A DNA stretch of 64,000 bases, from assembly GCA_009192285.1 (NCBI GenBank), contig CM018606.1:1540081-1604080 (forward strand), in the 5' to 3' direction. A program made the translations under genes and the position numbers. Under the pieces are notes generated by a model. That model was given only the letters and a program-made list of their open reading frames with translations, searched no databases and was not told the DNA's origin. Below are positions 36,601-48,179 of the stretch, in pieces; position 1 is the stretch's first letter, and each line of letters opens with the position of its first letter. Origin of the DNA: Morchella semilibera. Its lineage: Eukaryota; Ascomycota; Pezizomycetes; Pezizales; Morchellaceae.

Positions 36601-38467
36601 AACGGCACCCTCACGACTACTCTCTTCTGCAATGGTAAGCGGATCTCATCGCTAACGGTATCTTTCGTATGTCGCAGCGCTACAGCACTTACCACCGCGC
36701 GGAACGCGCTATGATTGTACCGCGCTAGTGTCTCGAACAGCGCGGAGCTACGCTGATCAAATGGTGCATATCGTAGGAATCGCAGCAGCCCATGGAGGTC
36801 ATTAATATCCTTCCTGATCGGCGTCCCCGTGACCGCCCACGCATTAACACGGTTAATCTGGCGGGCCACGACGGCGGCGTTGCTGAGCCCACCATCAATC
36901 ATCTGTGCCTCGTCGACGCAAACCCGCCACCATGTGAGCTCGCCAAGCGGACTGCGGCGCGCCTCATAGCGCTTGGTCTTTGAGAGGCGTCCGGACCAGT
37001 CCTTGGCCGCGAGATAGTGGAGCTCATGTGACAGCACGGCATACGTCGTGAGGACCACGTCTGCGGCAAAGAACATCTCCACAATGTCGGCCGTGCTGCG
37101 GCCCAGGTGCTGCTTCATGCCCTGGTAGTGGCACACACGAACGCTGGGCGCATGCGCTGCGATTTCTGTTTTCCATTGCTCAAGGATACTCGGCGGCGTT
37201 ATGACCAGCGTACTCCCAATACTTCTTCGCTCCTCTTTCACCGCCTTCACCGCTGGTGGCGGCATAGTATTCAGCGCCATCAGCGCAATCATCTCGACCG
37301 TCTTTCCAAGTCCCATCTCCTCCGCCAGGAGCCCCCCTCTCGGCATCTCTGTTGCCTTCCACAGCGCCCCCAAGTCCCTACTCACGATGCCATAAACATG
37401 CGATACATAACATTCAGTGCCGTCGTAATCCCTCTCTTCAAAAAATGTAGGTGGGAGGCGGCACTCCGGGACCGCGCCCCCGCGCTCACGGTCCAGCATC
37501 CACTGGACCGTACGGCGCTGGTAAGGCAGTAGCGTACACTCCAAGATTGGATGTTGTACCTCTTCGGGGACGACCCGTGTGTGCGAGGGTGTGTAGCAGG
37601 CGGCATAAAAGTCTTTTGGCGTGACCATATGAGCGCCTTCGACACTGGGAGCGCGCGAGGGGAAGGACTCCGCGAGCAGGCGCCACCATGGGTCGGCGCT
37701 GGCGAGGGCGATGGTAGCGGGCGTAGGGGCGTTATGGCAGCGAGCGGTGAGCGTAAGGGTTAGTGTTAAGGTTGATGGTGCGACGGTGAGCGTGCTAGCG
37801 GCACTGAATGGGGCAGGGCCCTGGGAAGCGGGGAAGTGGGAGGCGATGGTGGTAGCCCAGATAATGTCGCGGGGGAGCGATTCGGGGAGCGTGCTGGGGT
37901 CGAGGCTGGGGGGAGGTTAGTAGATAGTATAGTAGATGATGTAGAAGCAGGTAGTTACTCTATAGCCATAAGCTCCTGCCCATCTGCGGCATATGAAATT
38001 ATCAGACGCCTAGCCCGCGAATTGCTGATGTCAATATCGACATCCTCACCGCCATCAAGTGCTCGTAGGTCCACAACCACCGGGATCGTAACTAGGCCAT
38101 AAGCGTGCAGCCAATCCCTCTCAGGACCCTTCTCTACGACCTATTATAACAGAAAAAGAAAGAAAGAAAAAGGTGCCGTTAGCCTTTTTCTTAACAATCT
38201 AAAGTATATATATGTAGAAATCGGAAAAACTTACAAGCCCAATCTCATGCCGCGAAAGCACCACCGACTCTCTTTCGCCACCATCAACACGTTTCTGTCT
38301 TTTTGTACTTCGTCTTGTGTTATACCCTGTGCTGTTTGAAGTGGCGGCTGCGGTAAACAGATCTTTATATAGATATACGATAGCTATGTGTCCATAATAG
38401 CTTGTCAGCTGGATTCAAGTAGCTAGGATGGTGGGCACTTACAGACACATGAGCTCCCAGACGCCAT
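33682..38467 (-). CDS. SNF2-family ATPase with RING finger (SHPRH/Irc20-like)
   Basis: Predicted nuclear DNA translocase and ubiquitin E3 ligase. Eight exons: 38443-38467, 38235-38362, 37959-38140, 35871-37905, 35149-35813, 34808-35073, 34450-34746, 33682-34394; 1436 residues. The helicase N half has Walker A GLLAEEMGLGKTVEM (about residue 300), motif Ia LVITPPSILEQWKTE, the Walker B box VDEAQMI and motif III AWAVTGTPIR. A long acidic/basic helical insertion follows. The RING (about 1095-1135) is CLIC ... CGHSYCKEC ... CPAC. The C half has FKAVLFSQWADFLDFL, SQSAGLSLVNATHVFL and the QAISRIHRIGQKRP motif VI. A RING between the helicase halves is the SHPRH/Irc20/Rad5 arrangement; there is no HIRAN signature, so Rad5 is less likely. 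A (Ser)10 tract near the C-terminus comes from a triplet microsatellite. Confidence 0.9.
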
Positions 38468-39374
38468 CTGTATTGTTGTACTCTATAGTTCTTTATATAT
38501 ATATTTTTTCCCTTTATATTTCCTTTATATTTTTACACGATATATTCGGCTGCTGGCTCCACTCCCAAGAACAGAAAAAGAACAGGCGGAAGAACAGGGT
38601 TGAGGGGCCTGGGGTTATTTTGTTTGCTGGATCCTCAAAAGCTAAGATTGGGGGGGGGGGACTGAGTCGTGCAGGGGTTGCGTGGGTGGAAAAACGATGA
38701 TCCGGTCCGAGGGATCTTGGCGGGTCTTGGTTAGGCCAGTGTAGGTAGAACTCTGGAGCTGGTTGAGGGAGGGGTACGTGAGAAAGTGTGAAGGTCGAGC
38801 GAGAGAAGTTGAATTGAGCGAGGAGTCTGTGGGTTGGGGCTCCGTGCGTAGGTTACATGTAGTTCTTTATTCATCTAGTGATTGGGAGATGAGACGAACT
38901 CCTACACGAAATAGCTGAGCATGAGATGAGTACGACAATTGACAAGAAAATACAATTTTAATCACCAGAGGACACAACGACAAAAGAATTAAACGACACC
39001 TATGAACAGATATTAGTATATATGGAAAGCCAGTTATCTGATCGATCTATCTCCAGCCCGCAGCTGATAAGCACATACATACTTGATAGCTGGACCTTGT
39101 ATTTGATAGTTGGACCCGATAATCAATCAAACCTTAATTCTGTCTTTACCCCTCCCTCCCTCCCTCCCATGTGCTCAGACCAACTGAAACGAGCCCCATT
39201 CAATTGACTGGTAGATACATGTATGCATGTGTGTCGACAACCCCGCAAATAACTGGGATAGCACTGCTAAACTACACTACATGTAATAAAGCTTACTACG
39301 GGACGTCAAGTGAGAAACCACAACATCTAGATTCTAGAATATAGATATTCTGGTATTTACAGTTAGGCACCATA
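38468..39374. other. Intergenic, SNF2 promoter side
   Basis: No gene seen. A 9-G tract lies at about 38650-38659, CCCT repeats near 39147-39168, and TACATGTA sites at 38854, 39216 and 39278. Confidence 0.55.
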
Positions 39375-39869
39375 TCATTTCTTACCCTCCGCCGCGGCAG
39401 CCCTCAACCTCTCCACTTCCGCCATGAGCCCCTTCGCTTCCTCTACACCAAACCCACACCAATTAGCTGCCCATTCCAATTCAAAATTTCAGGCGTCTAA
39501 CCCCTCTCCGAAAAGAAAAAAACGATTAGAACATACCCTCCTTCCTCCTCATACTCTCCTCCTTCTCCAGCTTCAGCCACAACCAGTAGCACGCCTGGTA
39601 CGTAAAGAAACTCATCAGGAAGACTTTCGACAGCGGCCTTCCAAACTCTTTATAGAATCCAATCTATATATCTCCCAATTCGCAATTAGCCACCATATCC
39701 CTTCCAATTTAAATAGTGTTTAGTAGTGGAACAATACACATACATGCTTCGATAGTTCCTTCTTTGGGGGCGCCGCCATATCCGCCATCCCCTTCCTCTG
39801 CAGGCGGGGTAATAGTGCCCGTGCTGCTGCTGCTGCTGCGCTCATCCTAATTCCACTCGTTCCAATCAT
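39375..39869 (-). CDS. Small single-TM protein, probably mitochondrial, unrecognised
   Basis: Exons 39744-39869, 39537-39663, 39375-39442; 106 residues. The N-terminus (MIGTSGIRMSAAAAAARALLPRLQRKG) is Ala/Arg-rich without acidic residues, as in mitochondrial presequences. A conserved-looking core follows, FYKEFGRPLSKVFLMSFFTYQACYWLWLKLE, with one transmembrane helix, then a charged coiled-coil tail (EEAKGLMAEVERLRAA...). I recall similar short hypothetical proteins in Pezizomycotina but cannot name the family. A second in-frame ATG at 39845 could be the start instead. It shares a 323-bp divergent promoter region with RAMP4/Ysy6 (40193 onward). Confidence 0.75.
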
Positions 39870-40192
39870 CTCTACAGCCGTAATATATCGATTGACGTTG
39901 GAGCGGCCACCGACCAGGGTGTCTAACTGCTACCCACCCATCCAGTCTTGGCACAGCCTAATATGCAATGTGGACTCGGTGGTGGTAAATAAGCGTTAGG
40001 TGTCCTCCTGTCTGAAGCACCCTAACCCACTCCCTTTTAAATTCCACCAGCTCGCCGCCTACCTCCCCACAGGTGGACAAACAAACAAACCAAACGAAGC
40101 CAGCCAGCCAGCCAGCCAGATCTACAGCAGTCTACAGAGTCTCCTATACATCAAGCACCCAAAGTTCAAACACAGCAAGCAACACAGCAGCC

Positions 40193-40573
40193 ATGGTAAC
40201 CACCCTCTCCCCTTCCCCTTCCCCTTCCCTGAACTCCCCCCAGCCCGCATCCCCCCACAATAGCTACTAGAATACTAACACTCGAGACTAAACAGGCGCA
40301 AACCCCCCAACAACGCAAAGCAAATGAGCGCTTCGCCAAGCGCGAAGAAAGCAAGCGCGGCAAGCCTGAGGGCGCGCTCGCAAAGCGACAAAAGTTCAAA
40401 TCGCCCGTTTCGCCAATCTGGCTGAGTATGTTCTCTCCCCTCTGTTATCGCCGGGTTATATATATATATGTGGGCTGGAATGCTGATTGGAACTGTGTGT
40501 GGGATTTGTAGTTATGCTTGCGTTTGTAGTATTTGGCGGGATTATGTTTGAGCTTATAAGGCTGTTCTTTTAA
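40193..40573 (+). CDS. YSY6: RAMP4/SERP1-family ER protein (Ysy6)
   Basis: Tail-anchored ER protein associated with the Sec61 translocon and membrane-protein stabilisation under stress. Exons 40193-40195, 40296-40425, 40512-40573; 64 residues. The cytosolic half is AQTPQQRKANERFAKREESK and GKPEGALAKRQKFKSPVSP. The C-terminal anchor is IWLIMLAFVVFGGIMFELIRLFF. Both the KANxRFAKRE block and the KSPVSPxW junction are diagnostic. As in PUP3, the first exon is the ATG alone; the acceptor at 40294-40295 has a CTAAC branch point just upstream. Confidence 0.95.
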
Positions 40574-40974
40574 GGGAGAGCTAGCTAGATAGCTATGGCG
40601 GGGGAGTAAATTAATTGGGTTTTTCTTTTTTCACTATTTCGTTTGGCTTGGTCTGGTTTCTTTTTGTGTTTTTGTATTATTAGATACTTTTACTATCGCT
40701 ACTACATACTACTATGAAAAAAATAAGAGTCTGGACTGCGCCAAGTACGGCGGTCAAACCACAAAAAAGAACCTCTGAATTAGATGCTTTGTGGCCTCAG
40801 GTTTTCTGTACTACGTAGATTCCGCATCACCAAAAGTCGCTCGCTCCGGGGGCGCATCATACTTTCTCACTCTCTCTTTTCTCACAAAACACACAAAAAG
40901 CCAAGGCCCAAAAAAAATTCATTTAAATATTACACCGATATCATAATACCGGGAAATGCTCATGGAATCTATAT
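40574..40974. other. Convergent intergenic region
   Basis: Shared 3' flank of YSY6 (+) and the lysine-rich gene (-); T-rich on the plus strand after 40610 and A-rich near 40900. No gene. Confidence 0.55.
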
Positions 40975-42550
40975 TTACAATGCCCCCAGTCCTCTCTTCT
41001 TTGCACCCTGCTCATTCTTCATCTTCATCCCAGTCTCAAACTGCTTTTCCAGCTCCTTCTCTCTTTTCGCAATTACAGGGTCCTTGCTCGTACTGTTTGT
41101 GCTTACGACTGCGGTGGCAGGGCCGGCACCGAGGAGACGGAGGAACTTGGATTTTCGGGCGGCGTCGCCGCTGAGTTCGGAGGCGTCCCAGACTATGGCG
41201 GGGGTGGTGATTGTGGGTTCGGAAGTGGGTTTCTTGTTGGACTTTTCCTTTTTCTCAGACTTTTCTTTCTTGTCCTTCTTTTTATCCTTCTTTTCGGCCT
41301 TCTCATCTTTCTCCTCCCCCTCCCCCTTCTTTTCTTTCTTTTCCTTCTTCTCCCCCTCTCTTTCTTCTCCTTCTTCTCCTTCTTCTCCTTCTTCTCCTTC
41401 TTCTCCTCCTTCTCCTCCTTCCCCTCCTTCCCCTCCCTCCCCTCCTTCCCCTCCCTCCCTTCTCTCTCTTTCTTCTCCCTCTTCTCTTTCTTCTCCTTCT
41501 TGTCCTTGTCCTTCTCCTTCTCTTTCGCTAGCGCAGGTGGCTCTTCTAATTTCTTACGCTTAGGGCTATCGGAGTGCTCTTTCTCTGTCCTCCGCTTCAG
41601 CTTCGATTCCTACACACTGTCAGTACTCTACATGCCAATTCGCTCAATCAGCATTCCTACTAGCCTCTAAGGTATTTCCCTCTAATTTCTTAGCCTTCTT
41701 AGCAGCTTTAGCTGCCTTCTTCTCCTCCTTTGACAGCTTCGACTCCGAGCTGTCCGCAGAGTCTACGGAGTCTGAAGATTTGTTCTTCTTCTCTCCCTTC
41801 TCCTTTTTGTCTTTCTTTTCCTTCTTGTCCCTCTTTTCCTCCTTCTCCGAGGTACCGTTCGTAGCTGGCGCCTCCTCCGTCTTGGACTTCTTGGACTTCT
41901 TGTCTTTCTTCTTGTCCTTCGCCGGCTATACACCCGTTAAATTCACATACTGTCAATGATCACCGCGCATAGTAGAAAGAAAAAGAAAGAAAGAAAAAAA
42001 AACCAACCTCGGCTTCTTCCTCCCTTTTCCTCTTCTTCTGTTCCACCGCCTTCTTTTCAGCGGTGCCATTGGGCTTCTCGACACCTTTCTTCATCACCCC
42101 CGGCCCACCATTCCCACCGTTCTTCAGCGCGGCTCTACTCTGTAGCGCCGTCATCTCCGCTTCGGCTTCGGGTTTCTTGACATCTTTTTTTCCCACCGCT
42201 ACCAGCCCACTGTTCTCGCCACCGTTCTTCAACGCGGCCCTCCTCTGTAGCGCCGTCATTTCCACCTCAGCTTCGGGCTCTGCAACTGCGTTTAGACCGA
42301 CCCTTGGAGTAGCGATTTCGATCTCGTTGGCATTGTCGCCAGACGATTTCGTACCCCGCCTATTTGACCTCTTGTCCTTTCCCCCACGGGTCGAGAAGCC
42401 TCTACTGCCCCCTCTTCCTCCACCTCTTCCGCCGCCTCTACCTCCTCTCCCACCTCTTCCCCCGGAGAAGCTTCTCTCCGGGCGATCGCTCGATTGCATG
42501 AGCGCCAGTCGGGCGGGGTTAATACCCGCAAACGAGTCCTCCGCTGTCAT
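40975..42550 (-). CDS. Lysine-rich nucleolar-type protein with RGG tract and C-terminal SMAP-like domain (frame problems)
   Basis: Probably an RNA-associated nuclear protein. Exon 1 (42008-42550) encodes MTAEDSFAGINPARLALMQ, a Gly/Arg (RGG) box, and two ~38-aa tandem repeats containing EMTALQxRAALKNGG. Exon 2 (41661-41925) is Lys/Ser/Glu-rich (KDKKKDKKSKKSK). Exon 3 (40975-41609) starts ESKLKRRTEKEHSDSPKRKK, runs through a long KEKKE tract, and ends with AIVWDASELSGDAARKSKFLRLLGAG, which I read as a small-acidic-protein (SMAP) domain as in human KNOP1. Two joins fail: the only GT donor after exon 2 (41660) is one phase off for exon 3, and the KEKKE frame and SMAP frame differ within the all-purine tract at about 41345-41470. 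The two offsets cancel, so exon 2 and the SMAP part share a phase. Either there are indels in the repeat tract or the splicing is not as modelled. Confidence 0.7.
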
Positions 42551-44507
42551 TTTTCGTTGTTTGTTTGTTTGTTTGAGTGGGAGTGAATAACGGTTTATGG
42601 TGAACTCTCGATGTTGCTACAACTCTTTTTTTTTTCCGCACAGAAACTTTTTTGCGCACAGACCAACGTAAGGGACAGGACTTGGCGGACAGGGGGCTTT
42701 AGCGGGTTAGGGCTCGGGTCTAAGCTTAGTGCCCCCGCAGAGATAAATTCCCCGAGTGTGGCTAGCCTAATCAATAGTAACTACACCTCCGCCAATGGCC
42801 CGTAGTGTAAGGACATGGAGTTGCGTATCCTGGATAACCAGTTTGTCGAATCGAGGAAGAGACAACTGATAATTTATTGAGAAGGCCAATAAACGAGCTA
42901 AGTATCTTGTGTACATGATCTTCTAGGGACAGACTTATCAAGCCACACAATATATGTACGCAAAGACTACAGTCCTAGTATAAGCAACTTACCGTTGGAT
43001 TTGGCTGCCGGTCGATTCCAGTGACCCCAGGTCAATCTAAGCTGAAAAAAGATCACTGTGCTGAGGGTTTAAAGCTGCCAGTGACTGACTATTTACATCA
43101 AACTTCCACCGAAGCTAACCTCAGCAACAGCGGAGCGCGTAGCCTGAGAATTTTACGCTCATCTCACACCACACCAGGCTATTGTCTGCTTTCAAGCTTT
43201 ATAACCAAGCCACGAGCGACTGAGGATCTCCTTCATATACCACCTACATCATCACAACCACCAGCCCACAGCCTCCCAATGCATGATGGTGGTAATCCTT
43301 TCTCCTTTTGATCTGACCTGTGAACTTGGGAGAAATAAGACAATCTAATTACGATTACATGCGGCCCCAATCAAGCAACAAGCAAAAGACACTCGAGGGG
43401 CTGACGCCAATATTCACAGAGAAAACACAACAGTATCATGAACCACGTATTCATCTCAGGTTTATTATACGGGTCTAATCTCATTTCTAAACCCTTCTCA
43501 AATCCATCCCTCGCCCCTAAATCATATCACAGGATGGGCACAAGACTAACCTGAATCTACGCATAGAGTATTTAGGCCTGGGTCCAGGTGGGAGACAGGG
43601 ACAAGCTTAAAGTCTATAATTCTCGAGGGCCACATAATCTCACTCGCCCAAACAGTCAAGGGTTTATTATCTCGAAGAAATCGCCCCCGGAGCGTGTTAA
43701 AAGTATCTAGAGGCCGGAGAGCTCCGGGATCAGACCAACAATCTCAAAGGGTTTAGGGCGTAATTAATACGATATATATACCTAAAGCTAATATGGTTAT
43801 TCGGCCTATCTGGACCTCCCTTAACCACACATAACCCCCGTCGGCTGAATTTTTGGTACATCGTAGCGGCGACAGGTCTGCTGACTCCCGCTGGAGCCCC
43901 GGGAATGCTTGTATGCTAGGCGCCCTCTCCAATACATTCACCTAAGTTGACTGGGAGCCTGTAGCATCTTAATGTTGGTTCAATGATGGTATGTATAGAC
44001 ATAGGCGTTGATCATAGAAGCTTCCCCTATTCACAGCCAATTCTCAACATCTTTCCTGTTCGAGTGAGAATTCGTGAATGAACCTGCCGGTCGCTGTGCT
44101 GAAGTCCCTTCTAAGCTTGCGCTCTCTTATTTCCGAAGAGCGTGCCCCACGCCGTAATATACATTTGATTGATCAGATTGATCCACCCTCTCTTCAAATT
44201 GGGCCTTTTGTAGCTATGGCTGTATAGCAGTAGCTCGGAGGGCTTTGCCGGTGATAACGGTGTTCTCTAGATTATGATCAGTTAGATTAGTCTTGAGCGG
44301 CGACTTTAATTACATGTAAACCTAGTCCTTATCCCATCGGTGGCGCGTAATTCTATCCTTGGAAAGATTCTCGAATGCATAATCAGTAAGGCATAAATTG
44401 AATGCTGTATAGCGGTAGGTTTTCGACTTTGCGCCTACCTCGAAAGCTCCCCCACACGCCCCCACACGCCATATACTAGTCAAGTCTTTATCGGTTGCTA
44501 CAGCCAT

Positions 44508-44797
44508 TGGAGGACTTCCCGTAAGCTATAGAAGCTGTTCTATCCCTATTTTCTTTCTATTCAATAGGATAGAAGCAACCAAGATGGTTTCCCATAGGTA
44601 AAGAAAGATCTCTCTGTTCTATTCGATTACTAGTCCAGTAGCGGAAGGTGCAGGGATTGTACTCATTGCAACAAGCAATAGAAATCATATAGAAGGAGCA
44701 AAATGGATAGGACCCCCCCTTTGAGAGACCCCATGTTCTATCCGTTGCAACCTCGAATAGAACAATAGCGATAGAATAGCTTACGGGAAGTCCTCCA
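44508..44797. mobile_element. Inverted-repeat element, 290 bp (MITE-like)
   Basis: The first 22 bp (starting TGGAGGACTTCCCG) are repeated perfectly and inverted at the right end. The similarity continues imperfectly for about 30 more bp on each arm (GTTCTATCCCTATT against TCTATCGCTATTGTTCT). There is no coding capacity. Flanking bases give no obvious target duplication (CAT left, TCA right), so superfamily is open. Confidence 0.75.
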
Positions 44798-47090
44798 TCA
44801 CGCACACTTATCTGGAAATTTATCTAATAGTTCATAACAGCGTCTATGTCGCCTAATACAATACATATCCCACGCCACTCTATACACCGCGTCGCGAACA
44901 ACAACCTCAATCTGAAGCCCAGTAACAAAACTGTGGTATGTCTAATGAAGCAGTATCTTTGAAACTTGACTGCCGGCTGATGTGAAACAAGTTATGTGTA
45001 TAACATCTTCCGTGGACCTTTTCGCCTCTTTTTTGCTCTAAGGGCGTTAAATACCGATCGTTTGCAGCCGAACATAGAATTAACGAGTGCCCGTGATACT
45101 TCCTGGTGTGGCGACTGCGTTTCCAAAGCAGCACTCGCGATGGGTTTCCATTCCGGCTGTGATTGTTTGGATTACACCCACCAAGAGCCACTTCTCATAC
45201 AATCTCTAGTAGCGGTAACGCGGGCCTGTTATAAGGTGAGAGTAAAACCCTTTCGATCGCCTTACGCTAACGGGCATCGGACTTCCTAGCATCCCTTACT
45301 ATTGATCTCTAGGGAAGCCTGTTAACCAATGAGGATATAATTACTACTTACAGATTCCTGAGAACTACACACAAACAGGCCAGGGCCAATCCTAGCAGAG
45401 AAGTCAACATATGTAGCAGGCAGTATTCACAACTTCCAAGCTGCAGAATCACTAAACTTAGCAGCATTGCACTAGCAGAACATTCCCGCTAGAGGTTTTC
45501 CAGTGGCTATTAGAACACTCATTGCCAAGTCGATCTAGCACCCACTCTGCCTTTGCCTGATGTCACCCTACATCTCAAACAGCAGTGACCTCTGACTAAA
45601 GAGTGACTGTCATCTAAGACTTGCGTGTGGTAACTCTCTGCTGCATAAATTAAGATGACTGCTAAAGATTTCTATAGCGCTTTTATTGAGAACACATCAA
45701 CCCTATCATCATCGCCAAGGGTCAGGGAGAGGCATAGACACATTCCCATGATTATAGCTAGCTCTAGCTAGTATTTGCGAGATCCTCAAGCACGTATCCT
45801 CCATAGTGGGTGAAATGGTACTACATGTACCTACATGTATGTATAGCACCTACTGACAGCTGGGTTTCTTTAAACAGTTTTGACTTTTGATATCACGGCA
45901 CCATAATCTCCAGTTAAGTTGTGGTCCATCGTCCAATTATAAATACCACCGGGTTCAACACCTCCCGCAAAAATGTTAAGCAGACGTGGCAATATTCCAC
46001 ATCTTCTCTATCACCCAGCTCATCTACCTCACCCACTAAGTAGCCGGATGTTGTATTACTTGTAGTACTACGTACCTACAGCTGTCCTTATCATGCACGA
46101 ATGCTGATTTTTGACTCCATAGGCAGGCCTCGCCTCAAAAAGGCATCCTGCTCTCTGACGATATAGTTGACCGGGCGCCTCAAGTCGGGGTATATAATTT
46201 AATTAGTGCCGTAGCCTCTAGAAACTCGCAGAGATAGAGACAGTTATTACTGCTTCCTATGAAGTAATACGACACTATCAGCTCCTTGCGGTCTTCTCTT
46301 GTAGCCCTTACTCTCAGGCAGCACTATGCAAGGATCCTGCGGGGGCAAGGTCACTCGGGTTAGATGGTTCATCGCCTCGATGAAAAGTGAATTAAGCAGT
46401 CAGGGGCAATAACAGTCCAGTTTCGGTGGCCTCTCCTCGTAACAGAAGGGATAGTCGAAATTTGGTTTGATATGATTGGCGGAACCCTATAGCTTGGCTC
46501 TCAGTGTTTCATAGTTGACCACTTGATGCAATGACTTACTGGCAATTCTCGGGACAATTACTTCCGCCATCATCGAAATCAAGGTAAATTTCGACTCGAC
46601 AACTAGAAAGACGACTAGGCATACCCAAATTTAAATACAGCTCCTGGATCTATTAAGAGTTCAAGCCCAGTTGGTGTTGATAGGGCAAGCAAAACATAAA
46701 CCAAGTTTTCTTCCACTAAGCATACCCACTGAGGATAATATGTGGGAATAGAGTATATGTGCTGTCTGTACAAAGAAGTTGGTTGTTTCCCGCTCCTAGA
46801 GTGCTGATGGTAACGCTAGTAAAACTGCCATGGGTCGACAGACAATACTAGCGATTCCCTACGTTAAAGAGCCCAGGCCTTTGCCTCCAGCTTCAAAGCA
46901 ATTTACACCCCCAGACACAAGAGCGAGCATCTGAATGTATCAATAATACCTTCACTAAAACAAATCGAGTGAGAAACAATGATCCCAATTATGTCAGATA
47001 ACAAAGCTTAGTACAAGCGTTACCCCCCAAGGTACTTTACATGCACGCTACGAGACCCAGGGCCTTGAAACGTCCCGCGCGGTACAGCCA

Positions 47091-47241
47091 ATACTCCGTT
47101 TTCCCTGCTCAGTGAGCTCCCTGCTCAGCGACCCTTCACATACATACAAATATTGCTTGGCTGCAGACTTGACAACCAGTTTTTGCGTGTAGGAGGCTCT
47201 TAAGGTTGGCAGGGAGCTCGCCAGGCAGGGAAACGGAGTAT
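47091..47241. mobile_element. Short inverted-repeat element, 151 bp (MITE-like)
   Basis: The left end ATACTCCGTTTTCCCTG...GAGCTCCCTG and the inverted right end ATACTCCGTTTCCCTG...GAGCTCCCTG match over about 38 bp with several differences. A TA lies at each edge (47092-47093, 47239-47240), compatible with a TA-target Tc1/mariner-type MITE. Confidence 0.65.
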
Positions 47242-48179
47242 CTAATATTTACTGCTATTACTCTATCTATAGAGGAGAAACACATTTTTCCATTGAAAGC
47301 ATAGATCCCAAATATTTCCAGCCACAGTTTCGGTTTAAGCCACGGACGGGTAACCTTATGCCGAGAGCGGGGAAAAAAAATCACAAACGAAAAAAAAAAA
47401 GGGGTGACGTAGCACTACAGGTATACGTGCGCTCGTTGGAGAATACGTGTAGTTACCCCTCAAAGCATAATTCACAAGAGTTTAATGGAGGCGTTACTAC
47501 TCATGGTCAGGGACTGTTTTGATTTCTATCCATCCACCACGGAGAAACAAATAGCTATCTATATGAAGAGAGCCTTCCATGACAACCAAGGCAAAAAAAA
47601 AAAAAAAAAAACCTATCTCCTATCCGCAAAAAGCACACACGTAGATAGGGTTGGCACCGGTGGTAGATATCATGCAAGAACAAGGACGAGGCAAACAATT
47701 GGCTAATGGTGTAAAGGGTAGATAGAGGAAACGAACTGGGATTGAACACTTGCTAATAAAGGGTACTAAATAGACAAACGTGATATATCTGGGGAATGGA
47801 ATCAATAGAGGGATAGGTAGCAGATAAAAAGAAATAAGAGCAAGAATTCCGCTAACAGGAAATAAGCACAAAAAACGGACACTTAAGAAGCTTGATCGAA
47901 CGAGATCTTTGCTTTGGATTTCTGTGGCCCTCAACAAAAAACAAGAAAATTAGGAATTTCCCACCGAAAACAAAAACTATCCTTTCCCAGACCGTTTATA
48001 TGTTTCCAAACCACGAGACAACCACCAACTAATCCCTCATTCAACTTTGCTCCCTGTCGTTTCGATGGAACCTTTAAAACGCAAAAGAGATACAATTCTT
48101 CCACAATTCTTTTCGCATTAAAACTGCCCTAAAAACAACCAAATCGAACCACCTAAAGCCCAACCAAACCTTGGCAAGC

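Larger units (their letters stand above)
42551..48179. other. Large gene-poor region
   Basis: 5.6 kb with no gene I can support. It holds two inverted-repeat elements (44508-44797 and 47091-47241), a copy of the dispersed motif (44060-44080), TACATGTA sites at 44311, 45822 and 45832, and two opposite overlapping frames at 44907-45289 that match nothing known. The block 45300-47000 shows no repeats or coding bias to my eye. Confidence 0.55.

Noticed and set aside
40784-41563. 259-codon plus-strand frame rich in Ser/Pro/Phe
   Set aside because: Antisense shadow of the purine-rich KEKKE tract of the lysine-rich gene.
44907-45289. Overlapping opposite-strand frames of about 95 codons
   Set aside because: No family similarity; simultaneous open frames on both strands argue for chance.
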